A stretch of 64,000 nucleotides of DNA from Acridotheres tristis (taxonomy: Eukaryota; Chordata; Aves; Passeriformes; Sturnidae). Both the position numbers and the translations under genes were made by a program. The notes beneath the pieces were generated by a model. That model made no database searches. It was not told the origin of the DNA and worked only from the letters and a program-made list of their open reading frames with translations. The stretch is taken from assembly GCA_037013685.1 (NCBI GenBank), contig CM072884.1, positions 7,626,001-7,690,000 on the forward strand. Direction: 5' to 3'. Shown here one piece after another: positions 33,736 through 46,745 of the stretch; the stretch's first letter is position 1, and every line of letters starts with the position of its first letter.

Positions 33736-35165
33736 TATCTTTGCTGGTTTTGCAGGGCCAGGTTTGGGCTACAGAGGTGGCTGCTGTAAGAAGCTGCCAG
33801 AATCTTCCTCCATGTCCAACAGAGCCAGTGCCAGGTGGCTCCAGGATGGACACACCACTGGCCAAGGCTGAGCCTGTCAGAAATAACAGGAATGGCTCTG
33901 TGAGAACAGATTTAAATAGGAAACAAAATTTATTGTGCTGATATAATTGTGGCCAGAGAAGAGCAGGGTGAGAACATGTGAGAGGAACAGCCCTGCAGGC
34001 ACCAAGGGCAGTGCAGAGGAGGGGCAGGAGGTGCTCCAGGAACTGGGGGATGAGATTCCCCTGCAGCCCATGGAGGGCACAGGGGAGCAGAGATCCCTCT
34101 GTGTGAGAAATATAAAAGGTATAGAACTTTCAGAAAGCTTTCTGAAAGCAAATCTCTGGATGAAGAAATGTAAGAATGCTGAAGGTGCAAGGACAAGAAA
34201 CAATAGGGCTGTGAGTTGTGTAAAGAGAGGCTTTAGGAAAATATGTTAAGCAAGATAGTAGAAAATTTTAATAATGAAGCTTTATCCATTGTTTTAAGCT
34301 ATTACAAGCAAGCATTGTTGAAAGCAAGATGTATGTGCAGCTTTATTAATTGGCCTGAGCAAATACTTCTCAACTTTTAATATTAAGCTATGGGCTAGAA
34401 AGTTGTTAAAAGACTTTGTAATAAAGAGAACTTCATCTGCTGTTGTTAGCAGCTGAAGCTGTTCCATCTCCCTTGCCTGCTTCTGTAAAATGAGACTGAT
34501 GGTTGTGATGGAGGAGACCCATTCTAGAGCAGGGGGATGTCTGAGATGAGGCTGTGACCCTGTGGCAGTCCTGTGCTGCAGCAGGGTCCTGGCAGGGACC
34601 TGCAGACCCCTGGAGAGAGAGGCCCACCCTGGAGCAGTTTCCTGACAGGACCTGTGACCCTGTAGGGGAGCCAGGCTGGAGCAGGCTGTGTCTGGAGGAC
34701 TGACCCCGTGGAAGGGCTGGGATGGACTCACATTGAAGAAGTTATAGGAGAACTGTCTCCCGTGGGAGGGACACCATGGTGCATCAGGAGAACAAATCCT
34801 ATCCCTGAGCAGCTGAAACAATGGGTTATGAGCTGACCATAACCCCATTCCCTGTCTCCTGAGCCACTGGGGGTGGAGGTAGAGCTGAGAAAGAGGGAGG
34901 TGTGGGAGACAGGCGTTTTTAAGGTCTTAAAGTTGTTTTACTTCCCATTGTCCTGCTCTGATTTTGTTAGTAATGAATTTAATTAATATCTCTGAGCTGA
35001 GCCTGCTTTGCTCGTGATGGTATTTGGTAAATTCTCTCTCTCTGTCCTTAACTCATAAACTCTTTGTTATATTTTCTCTCCCCTGTCCAGCTGTGGAGGG
35101 GAGTGATGGAGAAACTTTGGTGAGTGCCTGGCATCCAGTCGTGGTCAACCTGCTGCACTTTGAAA
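33736..35165 (+). mobile_element. Avian endogenous-retrovirus LTR-type block, non-coding
   Basis: A long stretch richer in G and C that ends in a pattern I associate with avian ERVL-like LTRs: an ACTGTCTCCCGTGGGAGGGA block at about 34,751, CCTGCTCTGATTTTGTTAGT then TTTAATTAATATCTCTGAGC at about 34,950-35,000, CTCCCCTGTCCAGCTGTGGA, and GGTGAGTGCCTGGCATCCAG at about 35,120-35,138, which may be the LTR end and primer-binding region. Within the left half are a TATA-like TATAAAAG at 34,111, a 22-bp palindrome at 34,127-34,148 and AATAAA at 34,420-34,425, spaced as in an LTR promoter and polyadenylation unit. That suggests two LTR-like modules or a composite. No gag, pol or env remnant is present. 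The 184-codon minus-strand frame inside is incidental. Left boundary uncertain. Confidence 0.6.
34127..34148. repeat. 22-bp perfect palindrome inside the LTR-type block
   Basis: CTTTCAGAAAG (34,127-34,137) is directly followed by its exact reverse complement CTTTCTGAAAG (34,138-34,148), with no spacer. TTTCTGAAA-type half sites resemble STAT elements (TTCNNNGAA). It sits 8 bases after a TATA-like sequence. Confidence 0.9.
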
Positions 35166-36845
35166 TTGGTAAATTCTGGCTTCCGTATTTGAAATAAAAA
35201 TAGTTAACTCTAAAGCAAGAAACAACTAAAATACATACATAACATCGACACATATTCCTGACAAGTTTCTCTGCAGATTCCTGTCCTGTAAGCTAAAACA
35301 AAAACCTGGAAAAAAAAGCGCAAACTAAAAAAACCCCTTAAAATTTCCACATCTTATAGTCCAAATTAAATCATAGTTTTTCCTTCAGTGTATTCAAATA
35401 TTTTAAGTAAACTCATGGAAAAGAAAAGATAAAGTTGACTTAAGATAAAACAAGAAAGGATGTTGAAGGCTTTATTGGAAATGCCAGAATATGTTTATTC
35501 ATAGATTTCTCAGAAATAGTATTTATAAGTCTGTGTATTATGCACATAAATGTTTGCAAAAATAATTTTGTATTCTTGAAGTTTTAGCATATGTTATGAT
35601 GCAAGACGATTGGCATCTCTCAGAGTTATCCAATTTTATTTTAAATATTATACAATTAATTTTATTTGTTGTCACCCTCAAATTCCCTCAAAATATTTTT
35701 TGCATGGTAGGAGTACACATGAGGGCTAACATTGTTTTGTGTGAAGCTTAGATTTTTTTTTTCAGTTTATAACAATTATTCTGGGGGAATTATCACATCC
35801 TTGTGATGCTTTTGTGCTTAAAGAACTCTTTCCTGTCATAAATAGTATAAGGAGAATGCTTACCTATTAGTTTTACTCTATTCAAATTATTTCAGAACTT
35901 AAATACTAATAATGTGTAGGAAAAATAAGATATTTCTGTATCACTTCTGATTTTTCCGAGTATGTTAAATGATAATTTATTTCCACTTTAAGAGCAGATT
36001 CACCAACAGACTAAAGGAAGTAGAGCATGCCAGCCAGCTGAGCTGGGTTTTAGGGTTGTTTTGCCTCAAAATAGCCAAAGCACGTTGATGATACATAAGA
36101 TCCTAATTTTGAAATATTACTGACATCAGCATGTTGTCTGAGGGCAAAAGGGAGAGCTCAGTCTGCAAGTCACAATTCCTATAAGCTCTATGAATGTGCA
36201 TTTTTATTATTATTATTTATTTTTTTTTTTCTTTACGGTGCTGCTTTCCCAGCAGAGGGAATGGTTTGAAGGGGAACTGTACACATACACTATGTGGCCA
36301 AGTGACTTCTAAATTCCATGAAAATGGAGCTGAGTACTCCCCACATCCCATTTCTAACACCTTTACTCAATCTCCCTCAGACTGCATGTATTAAAAACCA
36401 CCAGAAATTCTGCATACGAGTTTGATTGACTCATTAACTCTGATGTCACAATTACCCACCAGTATTTACTCTTTCTGTTGTTAAGTAAAATTAACTATAT
36501 AATAAGAGATACTAAATTTAACTTTTCTTCTTCTTGAGCAGAGAATTATATACAGGAATTCCACAGCTATCAAAACCAAACTTCAAGAACACATAGTATT
36601 TTCTTTTTTGAGGTCATTAGCTGAAAAAAATCTACGTATGCTAAATGGACCAGCACTTTTCTTATGGGAGTGAAATTTTAATTAACTTTAACTCAGATTA
36701 ATTAAGTTCCTTGTAATCTCACAGAAAAATTAATCGTTCTCACAGGCTGTGCAGTAATTTCAGGGATAATGCATTACAGTCATTGCTTACAACAAAAGCC
36801 TTTGCAAGATGGCATTTGGTCAGTTCAAGTAGCGCAACAAATGAG
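35166..36845. other. AT-rich single-copy sequence
   Basis: Only a (TTA)n/T run at about 36,203-36,231 and chance frames. No gene supported. Confidence 0.5.
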
Positions 36846-37070
36846 ATTCTCCCTGAGATTTCTCCAGGCTGAGCTGTCCCACACTCGGCTTTTCCTCATG
36901 GGAGAGATGCTTCAGTCCCTTGCCTTTCTTTGTGAGCTTCCCCAGGGCTGTCTCCAGTTTGTCCATCTCTCCCTGGTGAGCCCAGCCAGGGACACAGTGC
37001 TGCAGCTGTGACCTCACCGTGCTGAGCAGGGCCAGCACCACCTGGCATGTGTGCAAACAGCACAAAGCTT
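36846..37070 (-). mobile_element. CR1 LINE fragment
   Basis: The forward strand TTTCTCCAGGCTGAGCTGTC, CTTTGTGAGCTTCCCCAGGG and GCAGCTGTGACCTCACCGTG then CTGAGCAGGG is the reverse complement of the CR1 region downstream of the reverse-transcriptase core. The minus-strand frame at 36,820-37,065 is largely its broken translation. Diverged, no intact frame. Confidence 0.75.
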
Positions 37071-39445
37071 TGAGAAATTCAGGCTGCTTTATCCTTTTCC
37101 AGACACATAAAATATCCTGCCTGGCCTCCAGCTCCCAGCTAGAGGACAGCAGGTCTCACTTGGATCCAAAAGTCGTATTTTGGCAGCCCTGTAAGACTGT
37201 TTGTTTGCCTGCATGGTAATGAATACTATGTTTAAGCAACTGAGTCTTATCCCTGCTGTTTGGTTCCATGGTGAATTTTTTCCATTTCATCCCTAAACTC
37301 TTTAACTTATTTCAAAAAGAATTTTAAAAAAAAGTTTTATCACTAATTGCTCTTGACAGCTGCTACTTGTTTATTTGTAATCTTTCACGTGTTGCATATT
37401 TTGTTTGCTTATTAATCCCAGACATTTTTTCAAGTCTAAAAGAATGTCACCATGCTTTCTATTGTGTTTTAGGACCTCATCTGTCTTCAAAATAGCACGT
37501 ATTCTTAATAGCAGCTAATCAGAAAACAATAACTTGATATTGATAGAATAAGGTAGCAATCCAAATTTATCAGAAGTCAGTAATTTGATGCAAATAAATT
37601 ATCTTCTGTCCTTTACTACATTTGCTTTCCCACACCACTGAATCCAGCATCAGCAGTGACCATGTGGCCCCAACTGCTGCACCTTTGGGTGCATCTTTCC
37701 TTCCAAAGGGCATTATCTTTTTTTAGAATGAAGATCTGTGCTACTATCCACAGGCATCCTTAGTGATATTAAAGTAATTGTAGAATTGAACACAATTTTT
37801 GGTTTCTACAAACAGCTATACTGAATCCTGTTGCATGTGCCATCCCACAATTATAGCAAATACTAACTAACTACTAGGGCAGCAATATTTTTTTGCTGTT
37901 TTGAGGCAGCAGACTACAAGCAGTTTGAATCCAAGTAATGACATACCAGTAGGATCTTGGCCATTTATGCTTTAAATGTATTTTTAGTGAATAGACCTTT
38001 AAGAAATCAATGAAAACTCCAAAATGGTCATTTTTCAAATGGCTAATCTCTTCTTCAGCTTTTCCATTGTATCAGATATCAGGATCATTTCAGGCTGAAG
38101 CACAAACTACTTTTCTCTCTCAGAAAAATCTTTTATTTCTTTTTTATCTCAAGTTTCAGCTTCAGCTACTGGATTCGTGCAGCCCTTGGAATTTACATTC
38201 CCAATACCTACTAGATAACTTTGAATTCCTTACAAAGACGTGGAAAAGGAAGTTAGATTTAAAGATGTTAATTATTAGTACTTGTATCCTGTAACTTTCA
38301 TATACACAGATCCCCCGTTAACTTAAATATAGACTTATTTTTGCCATCTATGTCACCAGTGAGGATACTTTATTTGTAGGTTTTATGGAGTACAAATTGT
38401 AGGCATAGTCCTGATATATCACTTTCAGAACAACATCAAGAAAAGAAAAAATAATCTCAAGGGTTTTGGGGTTTCTTTTAAATTTTAAAATGTTAAATAT
38501 TTTCCAGCGTCAGAACAGTGTTTAGACATTTAAAGTAAACCCCTGGAAACTGAGTCACCTTTACCTTTTTAACAGAAAATTTTAGCTTCTTGTTACATCT
38601 TTTGATGTGGTCTTGGAATCTGTCATTCTTTCACACGCTGATCATATTCCAGAAATGTGGAGTTATACTAATAATTAATAACTAATAACCAACTAATATA
38701 CTAATACTCTGGTGCTGTAATGAGCTGGGGATGAAGGAATTTTGTGTTCTTCTGGTGCCCCCCGTGGAATCTTTGAACAGATTTTAACTCTCCTAGAGTA
38801 CAGACGGAGGGATCCACCTCTGTAGATTCAAAATCAAGACATATTAGTGAGGTAATGTACAGCTGAGCTATAAATTCACCTATTAATTTATTTTCATAAC
38901 AGCAGTACTAAAAGGACTTGCCATAATGATTTTAAGAAATAATCCTTGAGTTCCCAGATTCCATGCATGGTATTGAGTATTTAAATTAAAATAATGCTCA
39001 GAAAATACTGTTTGAAAAATGGCATTATAAAAAAGTAGAGTGTATTTGTATCTTCAGTTCACATATTCCACATATTTTTGCTGTCTTGTTCTCATTAATC
39101 AGAGTAAAATATTTCAAAAATTAATCAATTTATGAAGTCACTCCAGAAGTACATACTTGTACATTTCCTTCTTTTTATTGTTTTTAAAGAGGGATTTATT
39201 TAAAGGAATGATTGACAAGGTTAATGACATAACAGGAATATTTTTAGAAGAGTATTTGATTGGATTTTTAATATTTGTGCTGTAGATTATCATATTGTCA
39301 CCAGTTCCTGCAAGCTTTTCTACTGTTCTTTAATCTAGTTTTCTGGAAGTATTTTAAAAATTAGGAGAACACTCATTAGATTTGAAGCTTAAATATTTCA
39401 AACGCCAAATTTTTCTTTTGGGATGATTTATAAACTGGATTTTAG
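37071..39445. other. Single-copy sequence
   Basis: No exon or known repeat. A small TAATAACTAATA-type low-complexity patch lies at 38,667-38,707. Confidence 0.5.
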
Positions 39446-39474
39446 GATAGAAATTAGAATTAGAATTAGAATTT
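39446..39474. repeat. Short (TTAGAA)n repeat
   Basis: About four copies of a TTAGAA unit (GAAATTAGAATTAGAATTAG then AATTT). Too short to be notable beyond slippage. Confidence 0.85.
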
Positions 39475-42400
39475 ATCATCAGTTTATTCATCAGTGAAAT
39501 TTGGATGACCTTTTGTTACACAGCCGAAGTTGCTGAAGTGCAGCTTGCTGCTTTCTGTGCACGTTTGTGTAACACTAAAACCAAATTCAATTTTTGGGGC
39601 TTTCGTCCATGAGAAGAACAGTAAAAACAAAGCCATATGGGTTTTCCTAAATGAAGACATCTAGTGGTTTTTATGTTATGGTAATATGTAATCTAATAAT
39701 AAATTTCGTTATAGAAGGAAGTGAATTATAGGTACATTACTTATATGTAAGTAATCTAAATAAGAAACTCTTATCAATCGTGCTGGTTGCAGCCCTCCTT
39801 CACCTCTCAGAAAAGCCAAAAAGGAGCCACCAGTGCACCTGAGGACTTTTCCTAATCTTTCCAAATTCTGTGCCAATGGAGAGCCATGCATTGCTCCATC
39901 AGCCAGGGGCACACCCCGAGGGTGCAGACCACAGGATGCTGCTGGGTGTGAGCTGACTGAAAAGCAGTTCTTTAGGCTTAAATAAAACAGACCAGAATTC
40001 CTGAGGAGTCTCTGGGCACCTCGGCATATTTGCAGCTCCTGGGGACACTTTTAAGTGCTCTTCTGGCATCAGTGCAGTGTCAAGCCAGCTGCATGTCTGA
40101 ACTGCCAGCTCCTGGAGCCCCCATCATCCCTGTGGGATTCCTGCCCCAGGACTGTCCAGAAGCAGGATGCAGCTCCCTCCAGCAGTCACCTTCTGACAGT
40201 TTGGGAACTGATGAAAAGCAAAGACAAAGAATTTCCACATACATTTGTCCCAGATGGTTTGCATTGAAAGATTATCATTCCCATGGGCCAAAGGTAATGT
40301 AGTCCTGCCACAAGCCCTGCAGTCAATGATTCCCACAGAAATATGGTCATTTTTGTGTCAAGGAAAAGGAAGTCCCAGATTGTAGACATCAGACCACTGC
40401 AGGTGTCATTCTGCCATATCTACAGCAGCCTTGTGTCTGTGACTTTAATATCCATGGTGGTCAATAATATCCAAAGGTGTTATAAGGAGGGACAGATTGG
40501 AAGAGTCAGCATCTGGTGTTTTGATCTGTCAATGTGGAGACAATTCTTGTTGCCAAAACCAGATTTCTGTGCCCAGATAGCAAGTTTGTGATACCCTGAA
40601 TACAATAAATGTAGGCTGGATTAGGTGTGAGTAAATCTGGGAATCTGAGGAACCTAAAAAGAGATACAAGTGCTTGATATATAGATGCATTTTCATACAC
40701 AATACATAACTGTCAGTGCACTTTTAAAGGGGAATAACACACTATGCATTTATTCACACTGCCTTCCTAGTTAGAAATGTACTTGCAGGCAATGTATCTT
40801 TCAAGGTGAAAAATAACTATAAAGTCAAACTTATCTCATTATTAGATCTTCCACAGATATTTTGGTCCTGTGCACTGTAAAAACAAAAGACGAAATTTCT
40901 TTGAAGAACCTAGAAAGGACCAACAGTATTACAGAAAAAAAGAAGTTCTACAAATAAAAGTGAATCATTGCAATGCCTTGTTTCCACAGAGCTGGCCACA
41001 TGCAAATATTGAATCAGAGGCTGAGCCAATTAAAGTTACAAAGTCATTGCACTTTGTGCACATTGCACATTGTGAAGAGCTGCAAACTGAGAAGTTAAAA
41101 TAAGAGATGTCAAACTAATATTTAAATTTATAAAAAACCATATGCAACAGTGTGAATAACTAAATAATTTACCTGGAAATTGCAGAGACAAGATACATTC
41201 ATGACAATATCCTTGTCTGTTGGTATTGTAAAAGTGAAAATGTATATATATTTATTTTAACATCTTTACACAGAGATGGACAAAGGAGGAAGCCTGACTT
41301 TCTTCTGGTAAGCACTGAACCAAATTGACTATAGAGATGTGGCATCTTTAGACTTATTGTCTTAATATTATTATTGATTTCAAAAAGAATATTGCAGTTA
41401 ATATGGATAATGAATAATAATGGATGATTAGTAGCAGGTGAGAACAGCAGATGATTTGGGAGGTGGCTTTAGAAATCTCAAATGTCAGGCCCTGACAGAT
41501 AATGCTGAGATTCAGCTGCAGGAAGGGAAGGCAATTCCCAGCTATGGCTTCCAGATGGACACCAGAATTAAAGTTCTGTTTTATAAGCCAACTCAAGGGT
41601 TTCATGGAAAAAAAGGGCTAGAAACTGTTTAAAAGTTGTGTAAAAGAGTTGAGATGGTAGCTCAGTTTATTTGAAGATACCCCATAAAGTGGATTCTGAC
41701 AGCAGCTAATCCCAGACTCTTCTGTTTACTGCAATATAAGTTATATTATGTAGGCTGTAACTACTCAAAGATTTGAGGAGAGGCAGATGAGCTTGTCTGG
41801 TTATCAGAGTTTGGCAAATAGTGAAGAAAGAAATCCTGTGCAACACAAGTAAGGGCAAGAGATTTTTCCAGTTTAGACTTTCATCACACTATCTTTGTCT
41901 TCTTGAAGGACTTTTAAGAAGGTTCATGTTATCTGTGAATTTGGTCTGGAAGAAATCCAAGCAGCTCCACTGGTACTGTTCAGTTAAAATGCAACCATGG
42001 TGAAACAAAGAGATTTTGACTAAGTTCTGTGTTGGAAGGTGCTGATGGAAGATATCATGCACAGTTCTTTGTTCAAAATCTTGCAGGACAAAATTTCAGA
42101 TGGCTGAAAACCTCTGTGTTTGTGCAGTCATAGTCAAAGAAAGATATACACAAACTTTTCTTTTGCAAGAAGAAAAAAATTCCAACACTCCTGATATCAG
42201 GACATGTGGAACAGTAGTGTGGAGAAAAATGAAGTTTAATTTAAATAGGATTATTTTAATGCAAAATTTCAGAATATGATGGAATTGCTTAAACATTATT
42301 TCTCATATATATAGACCATAAATACTTTTAGGAAAATACCTTCTAAAAAGTACCTCTTTTATGCCTTAGCACATTTTTGTTCAAAACCAAAAGACTGAAA

Positions 42401-45400
42401 AAATTTGGTCTAAGGACAAGTATGACTGTTACTGATACTTTTGGGGTTGTTAATAATATACCTGAAAATAGTAAATGGTGTTTGCTCCCTCAAAAGAGAA
42501 GTTGTCTTGCAAGATTCACTGCCTGGGTCATCTTAGAGTAAGTAATGGAAAATATTGGATTTATGGCAGTAATTGTTAATTTGCAGGGTATCTTTTGTTC
42601 CATTACATAAAATGAAGGGATACCAATATCCTTCTCTTAGTGCAGATCATTTGTAATGCATGTTGCATCACAAGCTTTTACCTCATCTAAGACTATAGCC
42701 AAGCAATTTTTTTATTCTATTTTCGATAGCTCTGCAGCAAATCATCCACAGTATTTTATTTATTTATGCCTTCCCTCAAATAGTCCTTGCTTCAGTATCT
42801 TTCATTTTGAAATGAAATAAAAATTTACTGTGCCATGTCTGAGAGATGCTTGTGTCTAATCATTTCATTATCTTTTCCCTGATGAATTCTGTAGACTTCA
42901 ATTCTTCCACTGAGATGGGCTTACATGGATCAATTAAGTGCAGTCATACCCTAAGTGGAAAATCAAATTAAATGCAAGACAGGAAAATAGAATAGTTAAA
43001 CTATGGCACTCCACTGTGAGATTGGAGGGAGTTTGTGAGGGGAGCAGTCATCCTTGGAAGATGTTAGTGTCCAGTTTTGTTTTCCTTTCTTGTCTATGTA
43101 ATCTGATGCTCAAAATACTGACAGCTCTTGATGCTTTAACAGCTGCTGCCACGGATAGAGCTGACTTGTTGATCATACTGAGGGAAAAGCCTGGTTGTGC
43201 CTTTCCTCCTCCCAAAAAGGAGTACCTGGAGTATTTAATAGAAACCTGCTGGGAAAAGCAGTCCCATCTTCTGGCAGTGACCCAGGAAAACACTTAGTGC
43301 AAAAGGAATTCCTGTTTTGTTGTCTTGTCCTCTGTAAATTATGGACCAAACCTGACTCTGGGACCTCTGGCTCAGGGTGCTGCTTTGCACATGCAGTCCT
43401 GAAAACATTTTCTATGCATTTAGTGAAACAACCCAAAACTCTCAATTTGTATATTAACAGAGAAACCAACCGAAGATAATCCCATATTATCTAAATAATA
43501 TAATGTTTTAATAGTTATTTTTTAGTGATTTGGAGACATTTCCCAATTAAATAAGTAGCTGTTATGTACCTAGGACATGTTCTGATATTATGCCACAGCA
43601 TATTTGAAAGTCCATGTAAATAAATGTCTAAAGAAGAGAGAGAAATAAGTTTTGCAGTGTTTCCCTGTCTTTATTAACTACACCAAGCACTGTGGACTGG
43701 AAAATATGTCAAATCCCCCATAAAAAGTTTTTGACTCCTAGAGAGGATTTTTCTTAGTCTCTTTTTGGTACATAAATTAAGTTTGGAGCTGTGAGTGTAG
43801 TTAAAGCCTTAGGGCTTGTTGGACTCCAGCTAAGATGCCTAAGGCTCTGTGTCAAGGCACAGAGATTCTGAGATATTATTCACTGATTAGAAAGCAATGT
43901 TTTAATTTGAAGTTCAACTGTTCTTTCATTTAGTTTGACATCCTCCTTGTTTGCCTTTCTGGCATCATGTCACAGATTTTGCTGAAGCTTCTTTCTCCTA
44001 GTAAAAATAAATCTAGAAAGCCTCGTATTGTTTATGAATGCAGGTTTGCCATTAAAGGTGATGCAATTGATGACATTTGGATGATAGAATTCAGATATCA
44101 TTGGATAGCACTGGAGAAATCGCCACACATTCACGAAAGAAAAATCCTAAATTCTCTCTAGATTTCTCTGCATTACCCATTTTTAGGGCATAAAATGAAT
44201 AATGCTTTCCTATTAGGAGAAATCAGTTGTCATTTATGAAAGCAATTCACCTGTAGTGTGGAAACTGAGAGCTGTTTGTTTGCTCATCTGGTTTTTACAC
44301 CTTTTTAATATCCAGCTGTATATGACCTAAAAGGGAGCTGGCTATGTTTTAACTTACAAAGCCTTCCAGAATACTGGGCTTTTATCACAAGTTTACTCCA
44401 AGTTAGGCTTTATTTATAGTTTGTAAACAACTTCTGAAAAGCTGCTGTTCAAAACAGGAGAGAGGCAGAGACGCTGAAGTAAAGCTCCTTCTGAAGGCAC
44501 TGTATTGCCTCTGAGATTCTTTAGGGGTCTGCTCCAAATATCTGAGGTTCTCAGTTTTAAAAAATACCCAAAGTAAACTCATGCTATAGTGTCGTTTAAG
44601 TAACAATTTAAGATCAAAATATCCTATAATGGTTACATTCTACATGCTGGAAGCTGAAATGTTCCGTGTTGCTGAAGAATATTTTCACTTAGCTGTGAAT
44701 GGTTACTCAAAATTAAGCAGACAAGAAGACTGAATAATGCATATGATCTGTGACACAAGCAGAAATATAATTCCTTTTTCCAGGACCACACTCTAATGCT
44801 TTATCCATAAGATTATCTTTCGCTGTCAAGATAATTTATCTAAAAATGGAATAGGAGAACTAGAAAAGATAGAGGGGAAATCAAAGGAGTTATGGAATGG
44901 TTTCTGTACGGAGAATAATTTTATGGACAAAGACTCTTCAGAAGTCTTTCAGAATGAAAGAGAGAGGACTGCAGAGGGAATATGACATAAGACTGTAAAA
45001 TCAAGACTGCAATGAAGAAAATGAGGAATGTGTCTCATAAAAAAGGAGGGAGTGATTGTTAACTGGAACAAAGTAGATGCTTATTCACATAATGGGTAGA
45101 TAAAGAGTGAATCACACTGTCATAGGATGTTGTGGCATTAGACTGGTTCTAAAATGATTGCAAACATTGATGAGATAAAAAGCAAGCAAGAGCTATTAAA
45201 TATAATTAATTTAAGCACAAAGGCATTATTAAAGATTCATTATTGATATTTAATATTTATTCTGTCTCAGAAAATCCATAAAACGTAGTGAGCTGAAAGC
45301 TGCCAGAGAATCCAGCAGAATTCAAATATTCTGTTCCTGAGTGCTTCTCCAGGCATCCTCTGGTGGCCACCCTCAAAAGATGGGATACTGAGCTAGACAT

Positions 45401-45593
45401 AACTTTGGAACTCACTTTTACTAGGACTGATTGTGTAGGGTGCTGCTGACACATTAAACAAGGTATTAGAACGAGAAAATAAAATGTTTATATCTAACTG
45501 TTTAAAATTGTGTGGAATGCACATACAGCAATCATTATATCGATAATGTTACTCTAAAAGGTGTGAGGATATAAATGATGATATAAAACAGTT
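39475..45593. other. Single-copy sequence, no gene supported
   Basis: Six kb without a recognised repeat. The part at 39,780-40,330 is richer in G and C and has several overlapping 66-90-codon frames, none recognisable. A 119-codon forward frame at 42,938-43,297 and a 64-codon frame at 43,967-44,161 have no known domain and no clear splice boundaries. Treat all as chance until searched. Confidence 0.45.
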
Positions 45594-46031
45594 ACAGAGT
45601 GTCCAAAGGAGGGCCACGAGGATGGTGAAGGGATCAGGAGGGAGCAGCTGAGGTCACTTTGTTCCGTGTGAGGAAGAAGAGTTAGGGGAGACCTCATTGC
45701 TGTTATAAATTCCTCACCAGAGGAAGAGGAGGGGCAGGCACTGATCTCTTCACTCTGTGACCAGTGACAGGACCTCAGGGAATGGCATGGAGCTGAGTCA
45801 GGGCAGGTTTAGGTTGGATATCAGGAAAAGGTTCTTCACCCAGAGGATGTTTGGGCACTGGGAGAGGCTCCCCAGGGCAGTGGTCACAGAACCAAGTCCC
45901 AAAGAGTTCAAGAAGTGTTTGGACAATGCTCTCACACACATGGTGTGACTCTTGGGGTGTCTCTTGCAGGGCCAGGAGTTGGACTCAATGATACATGTGG
46001 GTCCCTTCCAATTTGGGAAATTCTATGATTC
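45594..46031 (+). mobile_element. CR1 LINE 3' fragment
   Basis: Begins CAGAGTGTCCAAAGGAGGGC (a VQRRATRMVKG-like remnant). It runs through frameshifted pieces including SGNGMELSQGRFRLDIRKRF at 45,775-45,840 and HWERLPRAVV, and ends with AATTTGGGAAATTCTATGAT at 46,009-46,028, the typical CR1 terminus. Only the last part of ORF2 plus the 3' untranslated region is present. Same orientation as the copy at 3,683. Confidence 0.92.
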
Positions 46032-46592
46032 CTTGACAAGTCTTATTTTTCATCTATGTGACCTATAAAATACATGACCATTTTTTTATTGCAACCATCA
46101 TTCCAGGCTTAGCAGTGATACTTCATGGGTACTGAACATCATTTGTGCGGATTGTTATTCAAATCTCTGTTGTCTAAAAGTTAGTTTAATTTTCATCATT
46201 TTGAAGAAACATATCCATGGAATTAGATCAGCAGTTCGGCCAGGAAGTATTCTTATATTGCTTCTTCCAGATATGGCTTAAGGGAGAAAACTTTGCTTTG
46301 TGGCATTGTTTTTTGATTTTATTTTACTTCTGTCTGAGAACTTTGTTGGAATGATAAGTAAGTCTTTGCTCTTTAAATTACTTAAAAGCTTGCAGTCTGG
46401 CAGGTTTTGCCTACCTTTTCTTTACTGAAGCAGGTTTTAAGGGAATAAAGCTGCACATAAGATGAACAAGATGTACCTTATCAGTGGTCCTAAAACAAAT
46501 GGGCTTCTGTAAAACGTATATATGAAATGAAACTAGCCATAAATAGGAGTGTTTTTTGAGTTGCAATATTGATATCTGTTGTATGAATCCAG
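46032..46592. other. Single-copy sequence
   Basis: Nothing recognised between the CR1 end and the ancient-repeat candidate. Confidence 0.5.
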
Positions 46593-46745
46593 GTAGTCCT
46601 GCATCCTATCTTGGAGAATGGCCAATGTAGGCTGCCTAGGGACCAGAGCAAAACAAGAGCAGGGACACAGTGATATGTCCCAGAACGGTCTCCCAGTCTC
46701 CACCATTTTGCTGCTCAGGGACTGTCTGACCCAGGGATGGCTGTA
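46593..46745 (+). mobile_element. Possible ancient L3/CR1-type LINE remnant
   Basis: AGTCCTGCATCCTATCTTGG, AGAATGGCCAATGTAGGCTG and CTCCCAGTCTCCACCATTTT follow the layout I recall for the 3' untranslated region of old amniote L3/CR1-group elements (a CATCCT...GTGGCCAAT... block, then a CTCCCAGCCTCC block). Highly diverged. Assigned from memory, without a search. Confidence 0.4.

Noticed and set aside
34294..34848. 184-codon minus-strand frame, the second longest open frame of the window
   Set aside because: Lies antisense within the LTR-type repeat block, has no recognisable domain, and its openness follows from base composition.
42938..43297. 119-codon forward frame in non-repeat DNA
   Set aside because: Composition is plausible for protein but I recognise nothing, the opposite strand is also open, and no acceptor/donor pair is convincing. 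A protein search would settle it.
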